Source of the DNA: Ustilaginoidea virens
Lineage: Eukaryota; Ascomycota; Sordariomycetes; Hypocreales; Clavicipitaceae
Length of the DNA: 64,000 bases
Assembly: GCF_000687475.1 (NCBI RefSeq)
Contig: NC_057316.1
Span: 124,001 to 188,000 of the forward strand
Direction: 5' to 3'
Below, one piece after another: positions 46,727 through 60,014 of this stretch; the first letter of the stretch is position 1; each line of letters opens with the position of its first letter. The notes beneath the pieces were generated by a model. The model worked only from the letters and a program-made list of their open reading frames with translations. It did no database searches and was not told where the DNA came from. Position numbers and translations under genes: made by a program.

Positions 46727-47019
46727 CTAGCAGCTTCTCTTTTTATAAAAGCAAATATCGGAATTGCTAGGATATAAGGCGCACATATAGAAAGAAAAGT
46801 GCGGCGCGGTCTCGGTAGGTTGTGCCGCCGATAACGCTATCGCGCCGCGCGGCCGGCATTATACCATACAGCCGGTATATTGAATATCGCAGCTAAAATA
46901 AAGGGGCAAAAAGGGGCGGCAGTAAATATAGGAAAAACGGCCGCATTGAATATAATATTGAATATAGGAAAATCCATACACTTGCCACCCATTATATCAC
47001 TAATACCTTCCAAATGTAG
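46727..47019 (-). other. Copia-2 3' untranslated region
   Basis: No coding sequence on the element's strand. Includes a GC-rich core (46798-46862, GCGGCGCGGTCTCGG and CGCGCCGCGCGGCCGGC) that is little changed by RIP, and an AAAAGAGAAG-like purine stretch next to the LTR (46729-46742). A 63-residue plus-strand frame here (46880-47071) overlaps the polyprotein end and has no support. Confidence 0.55.
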
Positions 47020-50000
47020 TCAGATATTGACCGGCCTTTTTACCCACCCTTCCATATGTATAATAGCCTGATTTTGGTCGATAAAGGTCTTAAGGGCTTT
47101 ATTAGGCGTTCCCTTAGTTATTGCATTGGCGAGATTATCATTCCTATTAATCCAATAGATCTTATAAATCTCCCGGCGCTTATATAACTATCGCAGGGCC
47201 ATAATATCTATTATAAGCCTCTTTTCCTTAGTAGTACCTAGCTTAATAAGGCATTCGTATAGCAAAAACGAATCCGTATACACAATTATGGGGATCTTCG
47301 GCAATCCCAGCCTGCTGGTAATTATATTAAAGGTCGTGCCTATCGTATATGCGATATCGACCCCTTGCACCATACTATATAGCTCCGAAGCGAATGCGCT
47401 ATGCGTTACCCGCTTACTCTTTGTAGAGTTATAAGTAATAATATTACCGGTCAGCTGGAAGGCGTTATTCGTAGTATCTACCTTATTCCCTAGCATAATT
47501 ACGTAACCAATCTAGGAGCTTAAATCTTTATTATTGGCAAAGGATCCGTTAATAAATATAAAGATCTTAGCTGTGGTAAGGGCTAAATTGATATACTATA
47601 AGCTACGATCCTGGTTATCGCGCTGCTATTAAAGGCGCTTATTTAACCTCGCGATATCCTTAGGGTCAGGCTATTAATATTATGCCGTAATAGATAGGTC
47701 GAAAGACGCCTCAGGCTGGCAGACTATAGCTATATAAGCACCACAAGCGTATTATTCGATATAATTACACTAGGCTATAGGCGTATTTTTGTCGATAGTT
47801 GCGATCTTCTTACTTTAACCTTTCTGGCATAATATTATACCGTTAGCATTAGCCGTCAGTATATACCCATTGAATATTAGGGGTATAGTTAGTAATAGCT
47901 TCGTTTTAGGCTTAGCATTAAAGCCTGCTTTAATAAGCTCTAATTCTTCCCATTAGAAGAAGGCATTATCATTTAGGCTAAGGGTATTATCAGTCTATAT
48001 ACCTACAATACCGAAGTATATACTAGTATTGCTAGTATGGTTAGAAGCATCAATATAGTTAGTATCGTTATTACCGGCGGATATCAGTAAATAGGGGTTA
48101 TAGGTTAATATAGTCATGCCTAATTTCTCGCGATAGTGCCAGAAGTATATCGCCCACCAATAAGTGCCTGCCTCAGCTATTCCGTATAATAGCTTAACCA
48201 CTTCTATAATAGTATTATTAGGATATTAATAGGCTATCTGCTTAGGTAGCTTGGCAATAATCGACCGATTAAGGGTAGTTAATAACTATACGTAAGCCTA
48301 TATAATATCCCGTATCTAAAGAAATAGGCCGTAGGAGCGTTGCAATAAAGGGGCTATTAATATAAGTAACTATTGATTAGCCTATTAGATTATAGGGGAC
48401 TAAGTTAATATCAATTGCTTTTCATTATTACTATACCTTTGAATAATAAGCCTAGACTTCTTATATAGTATATTTATGCCTTTGCCTTTGATTTCTCGTA
48501 CTATATATGAGTTAAATAGGCATTAGGCTCTATATTAATCGATATTAAAGGTAACAAATCGGAATATATTACGGGCTTATAATACTTTAATCTCTATATA
48601 GTCCGACTATTTAAAAGGGTCTCTAGGGGTCGTAATCTTGCCTTCCTAGTATAATTAGCTAGTAAGCTATAGGTTGGCTTGCTTTTTAGCGGTTAGGAAA
48701 AAAGCGTTAATAACGGTATTAGAAGCAATAGTATTAATAAGAGCCTCTTTTTAGTCCTTATTAATTATAATATCGGATACTACCCTTACTAGTAATACTG
48801 GCCTAACTTAATTAGGGCTAGTGGCTGGCGATGGATATATCGCGGCTGTAGGTATTATTACGGCTAGAGGTGCGGCTGCAGCCGGTATCCTAACCTCTAG
48901 CCTGCCGGGGCGGGCCGGTCCTTTAGTATAGACGATATCTTTAGGATCATCTATATTAAGGTTATAGTTATATAGTTTAATAACTATTAACCGGAACTTA
49001 ACCGGGCCATATGATATCTATATAATATAGGTCTTACCATTAAGGCTAATTAGCCGGTATAGCTTATGCTATCTACCCTTTTCTCTCTATACCTATATAT
49101 CTAACTATAGGGATAGTCGGTGGATAGGCCGGGTATCTAGGCCATTTTATTAGGCGAAGGTATTGCGAACCTATTGCTTAGCGAGGTATTTCCTAGCTTC
49201 ATTAGTAGCCTTTCGTAATATTAAGGCGTGTTATAATACTAATAGGCTAGGCAGTAAGTTATCTATAAGTCAAGGATACACTCTAAAGACTAATAATATA
49301 GGCACTAGACCGTTAGGTCTAGCGGAATTATTAATAGCTTTTATAGCGAGCTATAATTTCTATTCTTTTGTCATTAGGTCGCCTATTTTATTATTAATAA
49401 TAGTATAGGCTTGGCGTAATAGGGCGTAATATCTTTCGACTTTGCTAATACTATTATAGGCTTCTATAGGAATTTTATCTATATTGATAGATAGAAGCCG
49501 GGTATTATAGCGGAATTCGGCAGAGGCAAAGTTAGGTCTAATATCGTAAACTATCTAATCTAGCGGGCTAAGGTAAGTATCGATCTAGTATTCCTTAAGG
49601 GTATTCTAAATATCTTAAGCTTTTTATCTTTATAGATTGAGGAACCTAGCTGCCTAGAAGCTTATTGTAGTATCTACGATATATAATACCGGCCGATTAT
49701 TAATATAAAGGATATCGATGATAATTTTATAGTTAAATTAGCTAATATCGTTATCCTTAAGGGTGAATTTAAACCGGTTAAATGCCTTTGCGTTCATCTA
49801 GTATTAATAGTATATATAGGTAATACTCTCGATAATATTATAGTTAATATTATTATAACTGGCCCATTAAAGCAATTTAGAGAGCTTATTAATAAAAGGG
49901 TGCCTAAATCGACGATATAGCTAACGGATTTCCTATAACGATAGATAGAAGGCTATAGTATCTATAGCCTTAAGAATCTACTATAGATATCCCTATTTCC

Positions 50001-52998
50001 TAATAATTAGAACCTTAATATCCCCTTAGATTAACAGGTTATTAATATTATTAAGCTTTATACCTATCCGATCTATATCTATAATAGAATAAAAGAAGGG
50101 GATACTACTATTAAGGACGTAAAAGGGGATATTGCTGAATATTATTGGGACATTTAGTATACTAAAAGATATAGTAGAGCTAGCGCTAAAGTTTACTGTA
50201 TACTTCTTATTAGTTACCTCGATAGTTAGGGTCTTTATTAATCTCATTAGGGCCTTTACTTAACCTAGGCCTACTGTAGATAGGCCGGAAGCGCCAGTAT
50301 CTAGTAGGATTCTGCGGAAGGTATAGTCACTATAGTATTCTTCTTCTAGAAAGGCAGAATTATAGTCTAGTAAGGGCATTCAAAAGGGGTTAATTTATAG
50401 GAAGGCATATCGGCACGATTCATCCTATAAGGCTTATAATATCTCGATAGATAAAGAAGGTAGCGGTTCTATTTGCGTAAAGGCTAAGAAATACTGAGTG
50501 GCTGTAAATTGTAGTGCGATAGCATCCTCTATATCCTAATGTATAACCTTTACTATTATAACTTCAATATTTTTAATAATATTATTAAAATCGGTATCTT
50601 TAAGGGCTTAGTCGGCAGTCCCTTTATATTCCTATAGGAAAATGCAGAATTTCTTATTATTAGGAGCGGTCTAGTTAGAGCGGTTCTTTAGCTATTATGC
50701 CTTTGATTCTTATTGCTTTTTATCAGTATAGTTAGATAACTAATATCCTGATTTATTATAAATAAAGCATCTTCTTTAATAGGGCCTAGCTAGAAAGGCG
50801 CGATTCTATTATTGCCGTTAAGGGGGTCTATATCGTTAGGGGCATTAATACCGGTTGTAGGATTGATTATATCTACGATCTATGAATAATACTATATTAT
50901 TATTAATATTAGCATCTTTAATATCCTAATGTTGCTGAGGCTGCTATTAATATTGAAGGAATTAATATTATTGAGTTATATAGGTAGTCTTATAGATAGA
51001 AAGGGATCGCTATAGGTTAGCGGCGAGGCCTTTAAATATAGAGGCATAACGATATATAGCCTAGCTACACTTAGGGGTATCCCTAATAGCGTTAAGTACT
51101 TATCGATAAAGCTTTATATCCGCTATAAAGGGGGGAAAAAGACTATAATATAGGCATTAAAGTTCCTCTAGTAGGATATTAAGGTATTTAAGCTTTGACT
51201 TATTAGGATATTTCGCGATAGTTAATTAAAGCGTTATTCTATTCTAATAGTGTAAATAGAATTACTTTATGCTCTTATTCTCGAAATAGCTTTTAACTTT
51301 ATGCACTATATTATCGAAAGTAAGGGTATTACAAATGCATTCGATATTATTAAAGTAATATATCTTAGTATCGCCGATTAGCATAATTTAAAAGGCTTTT
51401 ATGAGTATATAATCGGGTAATCCTAAAAGGCAGTATTTACTCTTAAAGGATACTACCTTTAATATAAAGAAGTCATCTATTTTACCGCTATATCTATCCT
51501 TTATACGATAGCTGTATAAAAGGTCAGATATCTTCTTCAAAATATTATTAAACCTGGCCTTTATATAGGCTCTTTAGGTATAATCTTTTTAGTAATATTC
51601 TAGAGGGTATTCTAGAACGGCTTATCGGTAGCCTTACGGTAGGCTAGCGGGATCTTTAGCTAGGTTATCTTATAACCCGGGTTAGTTTAGGTTTACCGGT
51701 CCTCCCATTAAGACGGTCTATTTATCGGCTTAGGTAGGCCGATAGTGCCGGGAGGGGTCTAATACTATGTCTATCTTTAGCATTATCGGGTGAGGCATTA
51801 GAGCTAGTAGTTAAGGCATCTAGGCCTATAGGTTATGGCTGCAATACCATAATTCGTGATATCTGGCATTAGGGGCAGCTATTTTATCAATATTAGGGGC
51901 TTGCCCGGTGCCGCTAGTAGCAGTATATTAGGGAATATTAATATTAATGGCTTAGAGGGTATCGCTAGCAACTTTAAGGGTATTACCGTCGGCACTCTCT
52001 ATTGATTAAAGCATATTATCGGGGCCTATAACCTAACCTCTAGTCCTTATAGGCATACTATAATTCTAAGGGGCATTAGGATAGCCGCTTTAGCTAGCTC
52101 GGCTAGGGGTATAACCCTTAGGATGAAGTATTTAGTCGGTCGGGCTATAGTTATCGTCTATTAAATATTGCTATTATCGGGAGCTTTCCCCTATCTTAAA
52201 TAGCGGCCTATAAATAGATGCTTTCCCTTTTTATTATAGTAGCCGGCCCCTTTCTTCTTCGGTAGGAATAGGGGCCTTCTTTAATATAGATAGAGGGATA
52301 AAGGGTTATTATGCCGTTAGTATTATAAAGTCCCTAGGGGTCGAAAGGGCTTATAAAGGTCTTCGCGAGGAAAATTATAAGGGTATTCGTAATGGCAATC
52401 GCAAGGGTATCTATAAGGGCATCTGTAAGGGTATTTATAAGGGTATTCGAATAATTATAATAAGGAGTGAATTCCTCGAGCTTATAATAGAGGGGGCATT
52501 CTGGTTTATTTACATCTCCCGTTCGGTATAAACAGTAGGGATTGATTATTCCCTATCTGGATTTAACCGGGATATAAAGGTTTTGCATATAAATTGGAGA
52601 TCTATTTCCTCTTAAGGCCACTTAGGCATATACTCTTATTAGAGATACTAGGTAAAGGTTTTAACTGCTAACGATCCTATGCTTCTAATGTATACCCCAC
52701 GTTCCTATAGGGTTATTTAGAATTCCTATAAAAGCCGTTTATTAATATAGTTAAATAGCTCTTCGGTCTATTCCTTATAATTATTACGGAATTATTCCTA
52801 TAGATTATCATCCATCTCATCGCCTATTGTATAGTTATTAATGAGGTAGGCAATACGATTGTATAACTATTCGTCTGTAGTATTAGTAGGGTTAATCTGC
52901 CCTTTTAAATTAGCCTAGTCCTCTATAATAGTATCGGCGTAAGGCTTAAGCCTTTCGGGTAGTAATCCCTCTATTGTGATATTAATAGGGGTAGGCAT
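47020..52998 (-). pseudogene. Copia-2 gag-pol polyprotein (about 1,990 codons), RIP-damaged
   Basis: Starts at ATG 52996-52998 (MPTPINITIEGLLPERLKPY). Gag includes TLID repeats (52450-52370) and a zinc knuckle CFICNKSGY near 50750. A protease-type segment at 50247-50026 reads FYVLNSSIPFFYSIIDIDRI. Integrase (about 49950-49300) has an HRQFGHP-like entry, VDTTISF, IVYD and EAYNSISKVERYY, so all three acidic residues look present. RT (about 48700-47800) has LLYGIAEAGTYWWAIY, and the polymerase motif reads TDNT near 47990 where TDDT is expected. RNase H (47500-47190) is open for 102 residues: YNSTKSKRVTHSAFASELYS, TDSFLLYECLIKLGTTKEKR. Ends MEGWVKRPVNI then TGA at 47020-47022. Many TAG/TAA stops elsewhere. 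Confidence 0.85.
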
Positions 52999-53490
52999 AA
53001 GTATTAGAAAGAAGTAATTAATAAAAGAAAGAAGGAAGTAATTAATAAAAAGAAGGAAGGAAGGAAGTAAGGAAAAAGGTCAGAAAGGAAGTAAGGAAGA
53101 AGGTTAGGAAGGAAATAAAAAAGGAAGCAATAGTCGGGTAGGATATTATAGGCATTCCGGTTGCTTATTTGATTGTTAAATATAACGGTAAATAGGCTCT
53201 TTACTGTAGATATTATTACGGTTCAGGGTCGCTTACGTAAGAACCTGCGTTTTAGCCTGCTAATTGTATTTACTAGCTGTTATACTATTAGTATGATATT
53301 TAGCGATTATTCCTTATAATAGACGAGTAGGGAAGGTTAGATATAATTAGTTTATCCCTTGGTTCGTAATATCTATAGCCGTTCCTCTAAATAGGCTAGA
53401 TCACATTCCTTATTAGCACGATTTAATTAAACTATCTCTTCTTACTAGTCTTAGCTAATCTATAAAGTGAACTTCAACTTCACTAATTAG
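52999..53490 (-). other. Copia-2 leader
   Basis: Untranslated stretch between 5' LTR and gag. Holds a purine-rich GAAGGAAGGAAG microsatellite-like region (53005-53125) and, beside the LTR, an inverted repeat GTGAA-CTTCAAC-TTCAC (53467-53483). I do not recognise a tRNA match at the PBS position (plus-strand TTCACTAATTAG), so the primer is unknown. Confidence 0.5.
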
Positions 53491-53676
53491 TATTGGTATT
53501 ACATTAAAGGGTACCCAGTTTTACGTAGGGTTGCGCGCGTGTTATTAAGTACCGTGAGGTCACCGGTTAAAGGTATAATTACTTCTTTGATTATAACTGA
53601 CTAACTAAGAGGAAAGAAAGGAAGCAAAAGAGTAATTACACGATATGGCCTTTTTGTGCGTGCTGTAGTCACGTGC
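53491..53676 (-). repeat. 5' LTR of Copia-2, U5-distal part left of Copia-3
   Basis: 186 bp, TATTGGTATTACATTAAAGG to CACGTGC. Together with 60597-60753 (157 bp) it makes 343 bp, exactly the length of the 3' LTR. Confidence 0.93.
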
Positions 53677-54235
53677 TGTCAAACGTTTTCGCCTGCTAAG
53701 ATAATGCAGTATGCGAAGGATAAAGGCAGTGGAATGGTAAAATCGCAGTCAGGTAAAAGTAACGGCACAGATAAGATACGAGACTAAGGCGTAGGGATAA
53801 TCTGATGTGCATTAATTCTGCATACTTGCTTGTATGCATCCATCCATACATTCCTTCCCACTATTTGGGTAGGAATATCTAGGGATTTAAATATATAATA
53901 TTCTAACATAGAATATCCCTAGTGAAATTAATCTGACGTAAATATCGTGACCATACTGTGATATTATAGATATGTGGCGAAATGTGCATTTGTAATGCAT
54001 CGAGATTTGCGACGATAAAGTGGTGTGATTAATTTGTGATGCATTATACATTTGCGCGTAAGGGAATGTGTGTAAGTACTGGGTACTCAACTTTACTAGT
54101 AGCCGTCATATAAATATAAGTACTGAATACTTAATACCTTTTTCAATCTGATGATGTGGCGATGCGTAGGAATTATCGGCGATAGATATCTAAAAATAAT
54201 AAAATAAAATAATAATAAATAATTTCATTCTGATA
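53677..54235 (-). repeat. 3' LTR of Copia-3
   Basis: 559 bp, ending TTCTGATA (from TTCTGACA). A 67-residue minus-strand frame inside it also occurs in the other LTR and is not taken as a gene. Confidence 0.95.
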
Positions 54236-57200
54236 TACCCCCCTAGATAGGCTAGAATATAGCTCTATCTAGCTAGTCGGTATTACTCTCGTCATCTTCT
54301 GTTTTTCGTATTAGGTCCTCAATATCTACTAGGCCTAGTTGGTTACGGAAGGTAGTAAATCGTTGACCTATAAGAGCCTTTGTAAGCCTATCTGCTACTA
54401 TATTATTAGTAGGGATATAAGTCAGGTCGAATAAACCCTGCTGATAAGCCTATCGTAGCTAGCTATTGTGGATATCAATATGCTTTAATGCAGTGTTAAT
54501 ACGGGGCATTGTTGTTGTTACTAGGCGTATAGCTTGTAGGTTATCGCACTCAATAGTGACCTTATGATCAAGCTTAAGTCCTAGTTATTCCATAAGATGG
54601 GTTACAGATATAGTAGTCTTAGCAGTTGACGATAGTGCTAGTAGCTCTACTTCGGTAGAAGATGTGGTAACGGTATATTATTTAGTGGCTTCCCAACTAA
54701 TAGGTCCGCTAAATAGGCTAAAGAAAGAGCCTTGAGTAGACTTCTGGGTCTCTTTATTATCGGCAAAAGCAGCATCAGAAGATATTAATAGTTCTTGCTA
54801 GATATCATCACTTGGTTGTTATTGTATGGCAGTATATTGAATAGCTAAGTAACGTGTGATATAGAGGTATATTGTGACCCCTATGGCTAGTAGGTAATGG
54901 TAAGGGGAAGGGTTGTGTAGATGTTCTAAAAGGCGGGAGACTGCCATAGCAGTATCAGGTCGGGTTATAGTGGTTGGGTAATTTATAGAGCCCATAAGCT
55001 TTTGGTACTGGTATATCTTATGTGCTGTAGCAATACCAGTATATTTATTAAGAGGCTGTTCTGGAATTGGATAGTTTTTATGTGTAATATTTCTTCCTTT
55101 TAAGAAGTCGTATGCAAGCTTTTCCATATAAGAGTCTTGTAATAGCTAGGTCTTAGTAGGCCGATGCCGTATAATTCGGATACCTAGGAACTATTTTAGA
55201 GTACTAAGGTCCTTCATTTTATAGGCTGCTTTTAATTTATTGACGAGGGATTCTGCTTTGGGACGATTCTTTGGTTGAAATAGTACTACTATATCATCCA
55301 CAAAATAAAAGACTACTATAGTGGTAGTAATTATAATGCAAGGGTCTTTTGTAATAAGAGTAAGGTTGAGGGATTTAAGGGTTGATAAAAGCTTTTGTTG
55401 CTATAGGTAAGGGGACCTGCGAAGACTATATAAGGCGCGCTGTAATAATAATGCCTATCTAGGTCTTTTAAATCTATCTGGATATTCGATATAGACGACT
55501 TCGTCTTGTAGGCTATTGGTAAATGCCGATATAGCATCTATTTGTATAGTGTTAAGGTCGAACTTCGTTATAATAGCAATTAAGATTCGGAAGGATTTGG
55601 TAGCTAGTGTAGTGGCATAGGTCTCTTTATTACTGTAAGGTTGAAGATTACTACGTACACAAATTCGGGCTTTAAATTTAGTGAGAAAGCCGTGTTTATC
55701 ACACTTATATTTAAATACCCACGTAAGTGGTATAGGCTTGTAATTATTTGGAAGGTCTGATAGTTGTGTAGGCTTGAAGGTTCCTTTATTCTAGTTATCG
55801 CAGAATTCGCTCTTTGCGGCCTCTTTAAATTCTGGTTCGAAATGGTGACCTTTTAGGTCTTTCTAAAACCTAGGTTTAGGCGGTAGGGATGATCGGTGTA
55901 GGCGTTCCTTAGTACCTAGAAAGAAGCTGCTAATAAAAGCTGTACTAGAAGTATTTTTACTAGCCAGCCTAGCTAACCTTCGTAGTGTAGGACTAGTCTT
56001 AGTACTTGCTTTAGAAGGATGTGTGGAAGCTGGGGTAGGTAGCTGGACTGTAAGATGTTGTTGTTTACTAGGAATAGCTTGTTTACTAGTAGGTATAGAA
56101 GTTGAAGGTAATGTTGTGCTAGTAGAAGGCATGGTAGGACTAGGAATATAAGGCTGAGTAGTGCTAGGGGTAGAAGGAATAGGTATAACAGTAGTAGAAG
56201 GGTGAGATATATAGAGCTCGTCTATATCCTCATACTCAGATGCGTTGTCGATATGTTGTGGTAGTTGTATCTTAATTCGTTGTGGTATAGTGGCGGTGGC
56301 TTTACCACTATAGAAGCTGTTTTCATCGAAAGTAATATCGCGAATTCGTTGTACTTCATAAGGGTCGGGAATCTACATACGGTAGATATTAGTAGAATCG
56401 TAACCTACTAAATATCCTATCTTAGCGTGTGGTGCTAGCTTTAATTCTCGTCGATTAGTGCCTTTTAATGCTGTTGTTGTTAATGGATAGGCTTTATAAC
56501 CGTAAGCCTTGAGGAATGATATAGAAGGCCTAGGGTCGGTATGATATTGAGTATCCCTAGCATTATTAGCTAGCCAGGAATGAAGCCGTTGATGTGGTGT
56601 AATCTACTGAAGGCCTTGTTGTGGTGTGCGATTATATAAGAAGGTTGCGGCTTTCTATAGCTCCGGCTATAGGTCTTTAGGTAGGTTAGCAGCTAGTCGT
56701 AAGGTCCTAGCTTTAGTCCCTATAATACCCCCCGAGCGTTTAGCTGGGCCGTTTTGGGCTGAGGTATAAGGCGCTGTGACTTTATCCTCTATACCTAAGG
56801 ATGTCTTCTAATTGTGGTATTGTTGCTGGAAAGCAGGGTCGTTATCGCGATGAACAATAGAAATAGCAAGGTTCTACTGGCGCTGTAAATAGTTGTTAAG
56901 GTCTGCTAGCTTTCCTAGGATTTCCGATTGGGTCCTAGAATATAAAGGATAATAGAATATAAATTTAGTATCGTCATCCCGTAGTAATAGTACTGCAATA
57001 GCACTATTGTAAGCTTGGTCTAGTATAAATATGTCAATATACACCCGCTAGAAAGGTCTTGGGCTAGGTAAATGGGGCTGCCGGCTGATAATCCTAGTGG
57101 CCTTAGATAGTGAGCATTGCTTACAATTAATAGTAAGTAATCCCTTAATTTTAGCGCCGGTAGTCGACTGGACTATCCTTTCCAAGGCTTCCTTATTAGG

Positions 57201-57922
57201 GTGGCCTAGTCGCTTATGCTATATTGTAGCCGTAGCTTCCGAGGCAGATGCATTATGGGTATCCTTCGAGATAGCCACTGCTGTAGCGGGCGCTGTAGTA
57301 GGTTGAGTGGGATGAAATGGTGTGGATTGTATAGCCGTAGAATTGTTGATTGATGGAGATATATTTTTATCTGGTATAGTAGGGTCTTCCCTACTAATAA
57401 TAGATGAAGGCGGTGTAGTATCCTTAGAGGTATTAGATGTGGAAGGGCAAGATACTGTAGTATTATTAGAGGGGTAAGATACTGTAGTATCCTCAGTTGG
57501 GTAAGATACTGTAGTATCCCCAGTAGTGGTAGTGGTGGTAGTAGCAATAGCGACTTCGCTATACTCAATAACCTGCTGGCCAAATATCTGGTTGGTATAA
57601 AATAAACGGTCCTTATTGTGTGTAATCTAGCCAGTCTGTGAGTTCTAGTGGTAATTTGCACGCATAAATCGCTCCAAGCTTGCTACATTAGTGTGAAATG
57701 TCGGTATATATGCTATGTGTAGTAGCTTGAAGATGCCTTTATTAGTATTTAATCGCACTCTTCTATATCCTAGTATAGAAGGATTAGATTCGCCTGCAAA
57801 TGCTGTTTCCGGCTCGATATTTGGTACGTAATCTAGCAACCGGTCCTTATTGTTGGTGATGTGGGTGTTGGAACTACTATCTAGTATCTAGGAATCTTTA
57901 AGTGGATAGAGTGTGGTTGAAA

Positions 57923-58010
57923 GAGATGCCTGTGGGCTGGTAATAGATAGAGATGCCTGTGGGCTGGTAATAGATAGGGATGCCTGTGGGCTTGCCTGTG
58001 GGCTGGTAAT
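57923..58010. repeat. Coding minisatellite before the Copia-3 protease
   Basis: Three 27-bp units with the core GCCTGTGGGCTGGTAATAGA, coding SPQASLSIT on the minus strand. A second run near 57425-57525 codes TVSYP-type units (GGGTAAGATACTGTAGTATC). Confidence 0.8.
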
Positions 58011-59144
58011 AGTCGTTGATGATATAGTTGGTTCGGGTTGCATAACGTTGTGTAATGTATTACTATCCTTGTTAGTAAATGCAATTCCAAGTGATGTAGA
58101 AGGAGAGGGTGGTTGTAATACAATAGGATTAATTGTGATTCCTTTCGCTTGCAATGCTTTAATAACTATATCCTTAAAGCGCTAATTAGATGAAAACTTG
58201 GATTGGATTTTGTTAAGTATAGTGGTATTGGGCTTCCAATCCTTAGGCGCCTTTTGCTGGTTTAAAATATAATAATCTTCCTAGCGATGTAAAAGGCCAC
58301 AAATGTATGGTTGTTTTGGCTTGGTAATGTCAGTTGTTTTTTGTTGATTTTTATTGGTATCTATATCCTGGAAAGAGGTAAAGGCACTTTGTGCTCTTTG
58401 TTGTTGTGAGGCAAACTCTTGCTCGAATAAATTACTAATATAATGACCGTTGGGTATCTTCTTCTCCCATCCTTTTTTGTTATTGTGTTGCTTTTCCTTG
58501 ATTCTGTTCTTCTAATAATTAGAAAAGGCTGGTGTAATAGATTCCACGGCGTCGATAAAATCCTGGGTTGGTCGGAGTCCTTGTGTATCTGGTAGGTTGA
58601 TATTAATAGCTTCTGTAAGGACTTTCTTGTAGGAAGTAATCCAGCTGGATATTTTAGTCCTATTAGGACTTTGCAGCACAGCTGTATAGCGTTGGCGGAT
58701 ATCTTTTTTATGATCCTAAGTGGTAGGCTGCAAGCGTTGTTTTAATAAGTATAGCTGTGCGGCAATATCATTCTCCTGGCTTATGGTATTGTAGTAGTTT
58801 CCTATTGTTGCGATAATCTAGTGTTGGATATTGATGAGAGCCTTTTTCTTATCCTTATAATCCTGTAGGGCAGTCCTATAGACATTCGTCATATACTGCA
58901 ACCTAGTAAAATCAGAATCGTCGAGGTTAAGGATAGAGGAAGTATGAGGCTTGATAGTAGAAGTAGTAGGCTCAATGGGCTGTTGTAAGGTAGGCCTATC
59001 TTGCACAGAAGGGTTGATATAGGCCTAGATATTTTTGTTGATAGCGAACTTCTCAATAATCGAGATCTATTTAAACCAGTCTTTACTGCCTAGCAGTTGG
59101 AAGTTTGCTGGGTTTCCTAGGTCGGTATTGGTAGCTATAGTGGA

Positions 59145-59220
59145 ATAGGTAGGAAAGGCAGGATAGGTAAGATAGGTAAGGTAGGATAGGTAGGATAGGT
59201 AGGATAGGTAAGATAGATAG
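59145..59220. repeat. Minisatellite at the start of Copia-3 gag
   Basis: About seven 10-bp units like GGATAGGTAA, giving a Ser-Tyr-Leu run on the minus strand. The 10-bp period changes frame each unit and comes back after 30 bp; a shorter array could move the true start codon. Confidence 0.7.
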
Positions 59221-59264
59221 GAAAGAATAACAATAGGAAAGAATAACAACCTAGCCTTAGTCAA

Positions 59265-60014
59265 AGAAAATCTAACGGATAAAGGTCTAAGTAAATCTAA
59301 AGGGCAAAATAGTCCCGGTAAATAGTCCTAGGCAAAAGGGATTAATCTAGGTGGTTAATCTAGTCACAATATACCACACTTATGGTCTTCCGGCCTTAGT
59401 AGTTAAAAGTCGCTTGCCGGCTTCTTAAGTCAGAAGAAATGTTTTGCGCAGGCAAATGTGTCGGCACTGCTGCGTTCTTTTGGGCTGTGCCTTGCACTAG
59501 CAATTTGTATGGCAGTACGGGTGCCCTAGCAGAACTTTTGCCTGAGGCTGATTTCTTCGTTGGAAAGAATATTTAATCGTAGAAAATCGTCTGGCAAGAT
59601 AGCGATGATATAATAGAAGGTGCGTAGGTAAGCAGTCAGTATGCCTATTGCGCGGCGAAGGTCGGAATAAAGTGACAGAATTTGTGCGATTGTGCAGATT
59701 TGCACGCTATTTATTATGCGTTTATACGGTCCTAGTAATAGTATTAGCATAGAGGTATAAGAAATATAGCAGTAAGAAAAGATTGATATTGTATAGAATG
59801 CGTAATTGCACTCTTGCAACCAAGGCATAGCTGCGTGCAGCTGGCTAATGTTAATGTGCAGCTGTTTGCGTGTACGATAAAAAGGGGAAGTAGTTGGCAA
59901 TCCGTCGGACCAGCTGATAATTTGTCGGCGTGCAGCTGGCAATAAATGCACGCGAATAATAGTCGGAGAGAAATCGATAGGATAAAATAGATAGAATAAA
60001 GCGATTTACTGGGT
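59265..60014 (-). other. Copia-3 leader
   Basis: About 750 bp between PBS and gag. It contains a 141-codon open frame (59526-59951) with no recognisable domain and no homolog in the other elements here. It could be a chance frame or an upstream ORF. Several TGCACGC / GCGTGCA direct repeats (59690-59950). Confidence 0.45.

Larger units (their letters stand above)
54243..59264 (-). pseudogene. Copia-3 gag-pol polyprotein (about 1,670 codons), nearly continuous
   Basis: Start at ATG 59262-59264 (MTKARLLFFPIVI), chosen because it opens the frame, followed by a 10-bp-repeat-coded SYL run. Gag: NPANFQLLGSKDWFKW to about 58200. Protease: LDSSSNTHI near 57885 (LDSGSNTHI expected; Gly to Ser). GAG-pre-integrase: HKRLGHPNKEAL near 57215, CKQC near 57120. 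Integrase: YIDIFI near 57045, HRDNDPAF near 56850, SAQNGPAKRSGG near 56740 (catalytic Glu apparently Lys). Linker of Ser/Thr/Pro (56210-55930). RT: LTWVFKYKCDKHGFLTKFKA near 55730; FVDDIVVLFQP with intact FVDD (55293-55304). RNase H: SSTEVELLALSS, CDNLQAIRLV, ADRLTKAL. Ends TAG 54243-54245. About 20 internal stops, at Trp/Gln positions. Confidence 0.9.

Noticed and set aside
53887..54090. 67-codon minus-strand frame, repeated at 60243-60446
   Set aside because: Both copies lie in the Copia-3 LTRs; duplication is due to the LTR pair.
57097..57306. Plus-strand frames inside Copia-3 (also 57913-58185)
   Set aside because: They oppose the well-supported polyprotein with HKRLGHPN and repeat motifs on the minus strand.
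57923..58010. CRISPR-like regular repeats
   Set aside because: Short 27-bp in-frame coding units without spacers, inside a retrotransposon of a eukaryote.
59526..59951. 141-codon frame in the Copia-3 leader
   Set aside because: No domain, no counterpart in other elements, and it sits between PBS and gag. Mentioned under the leader only.
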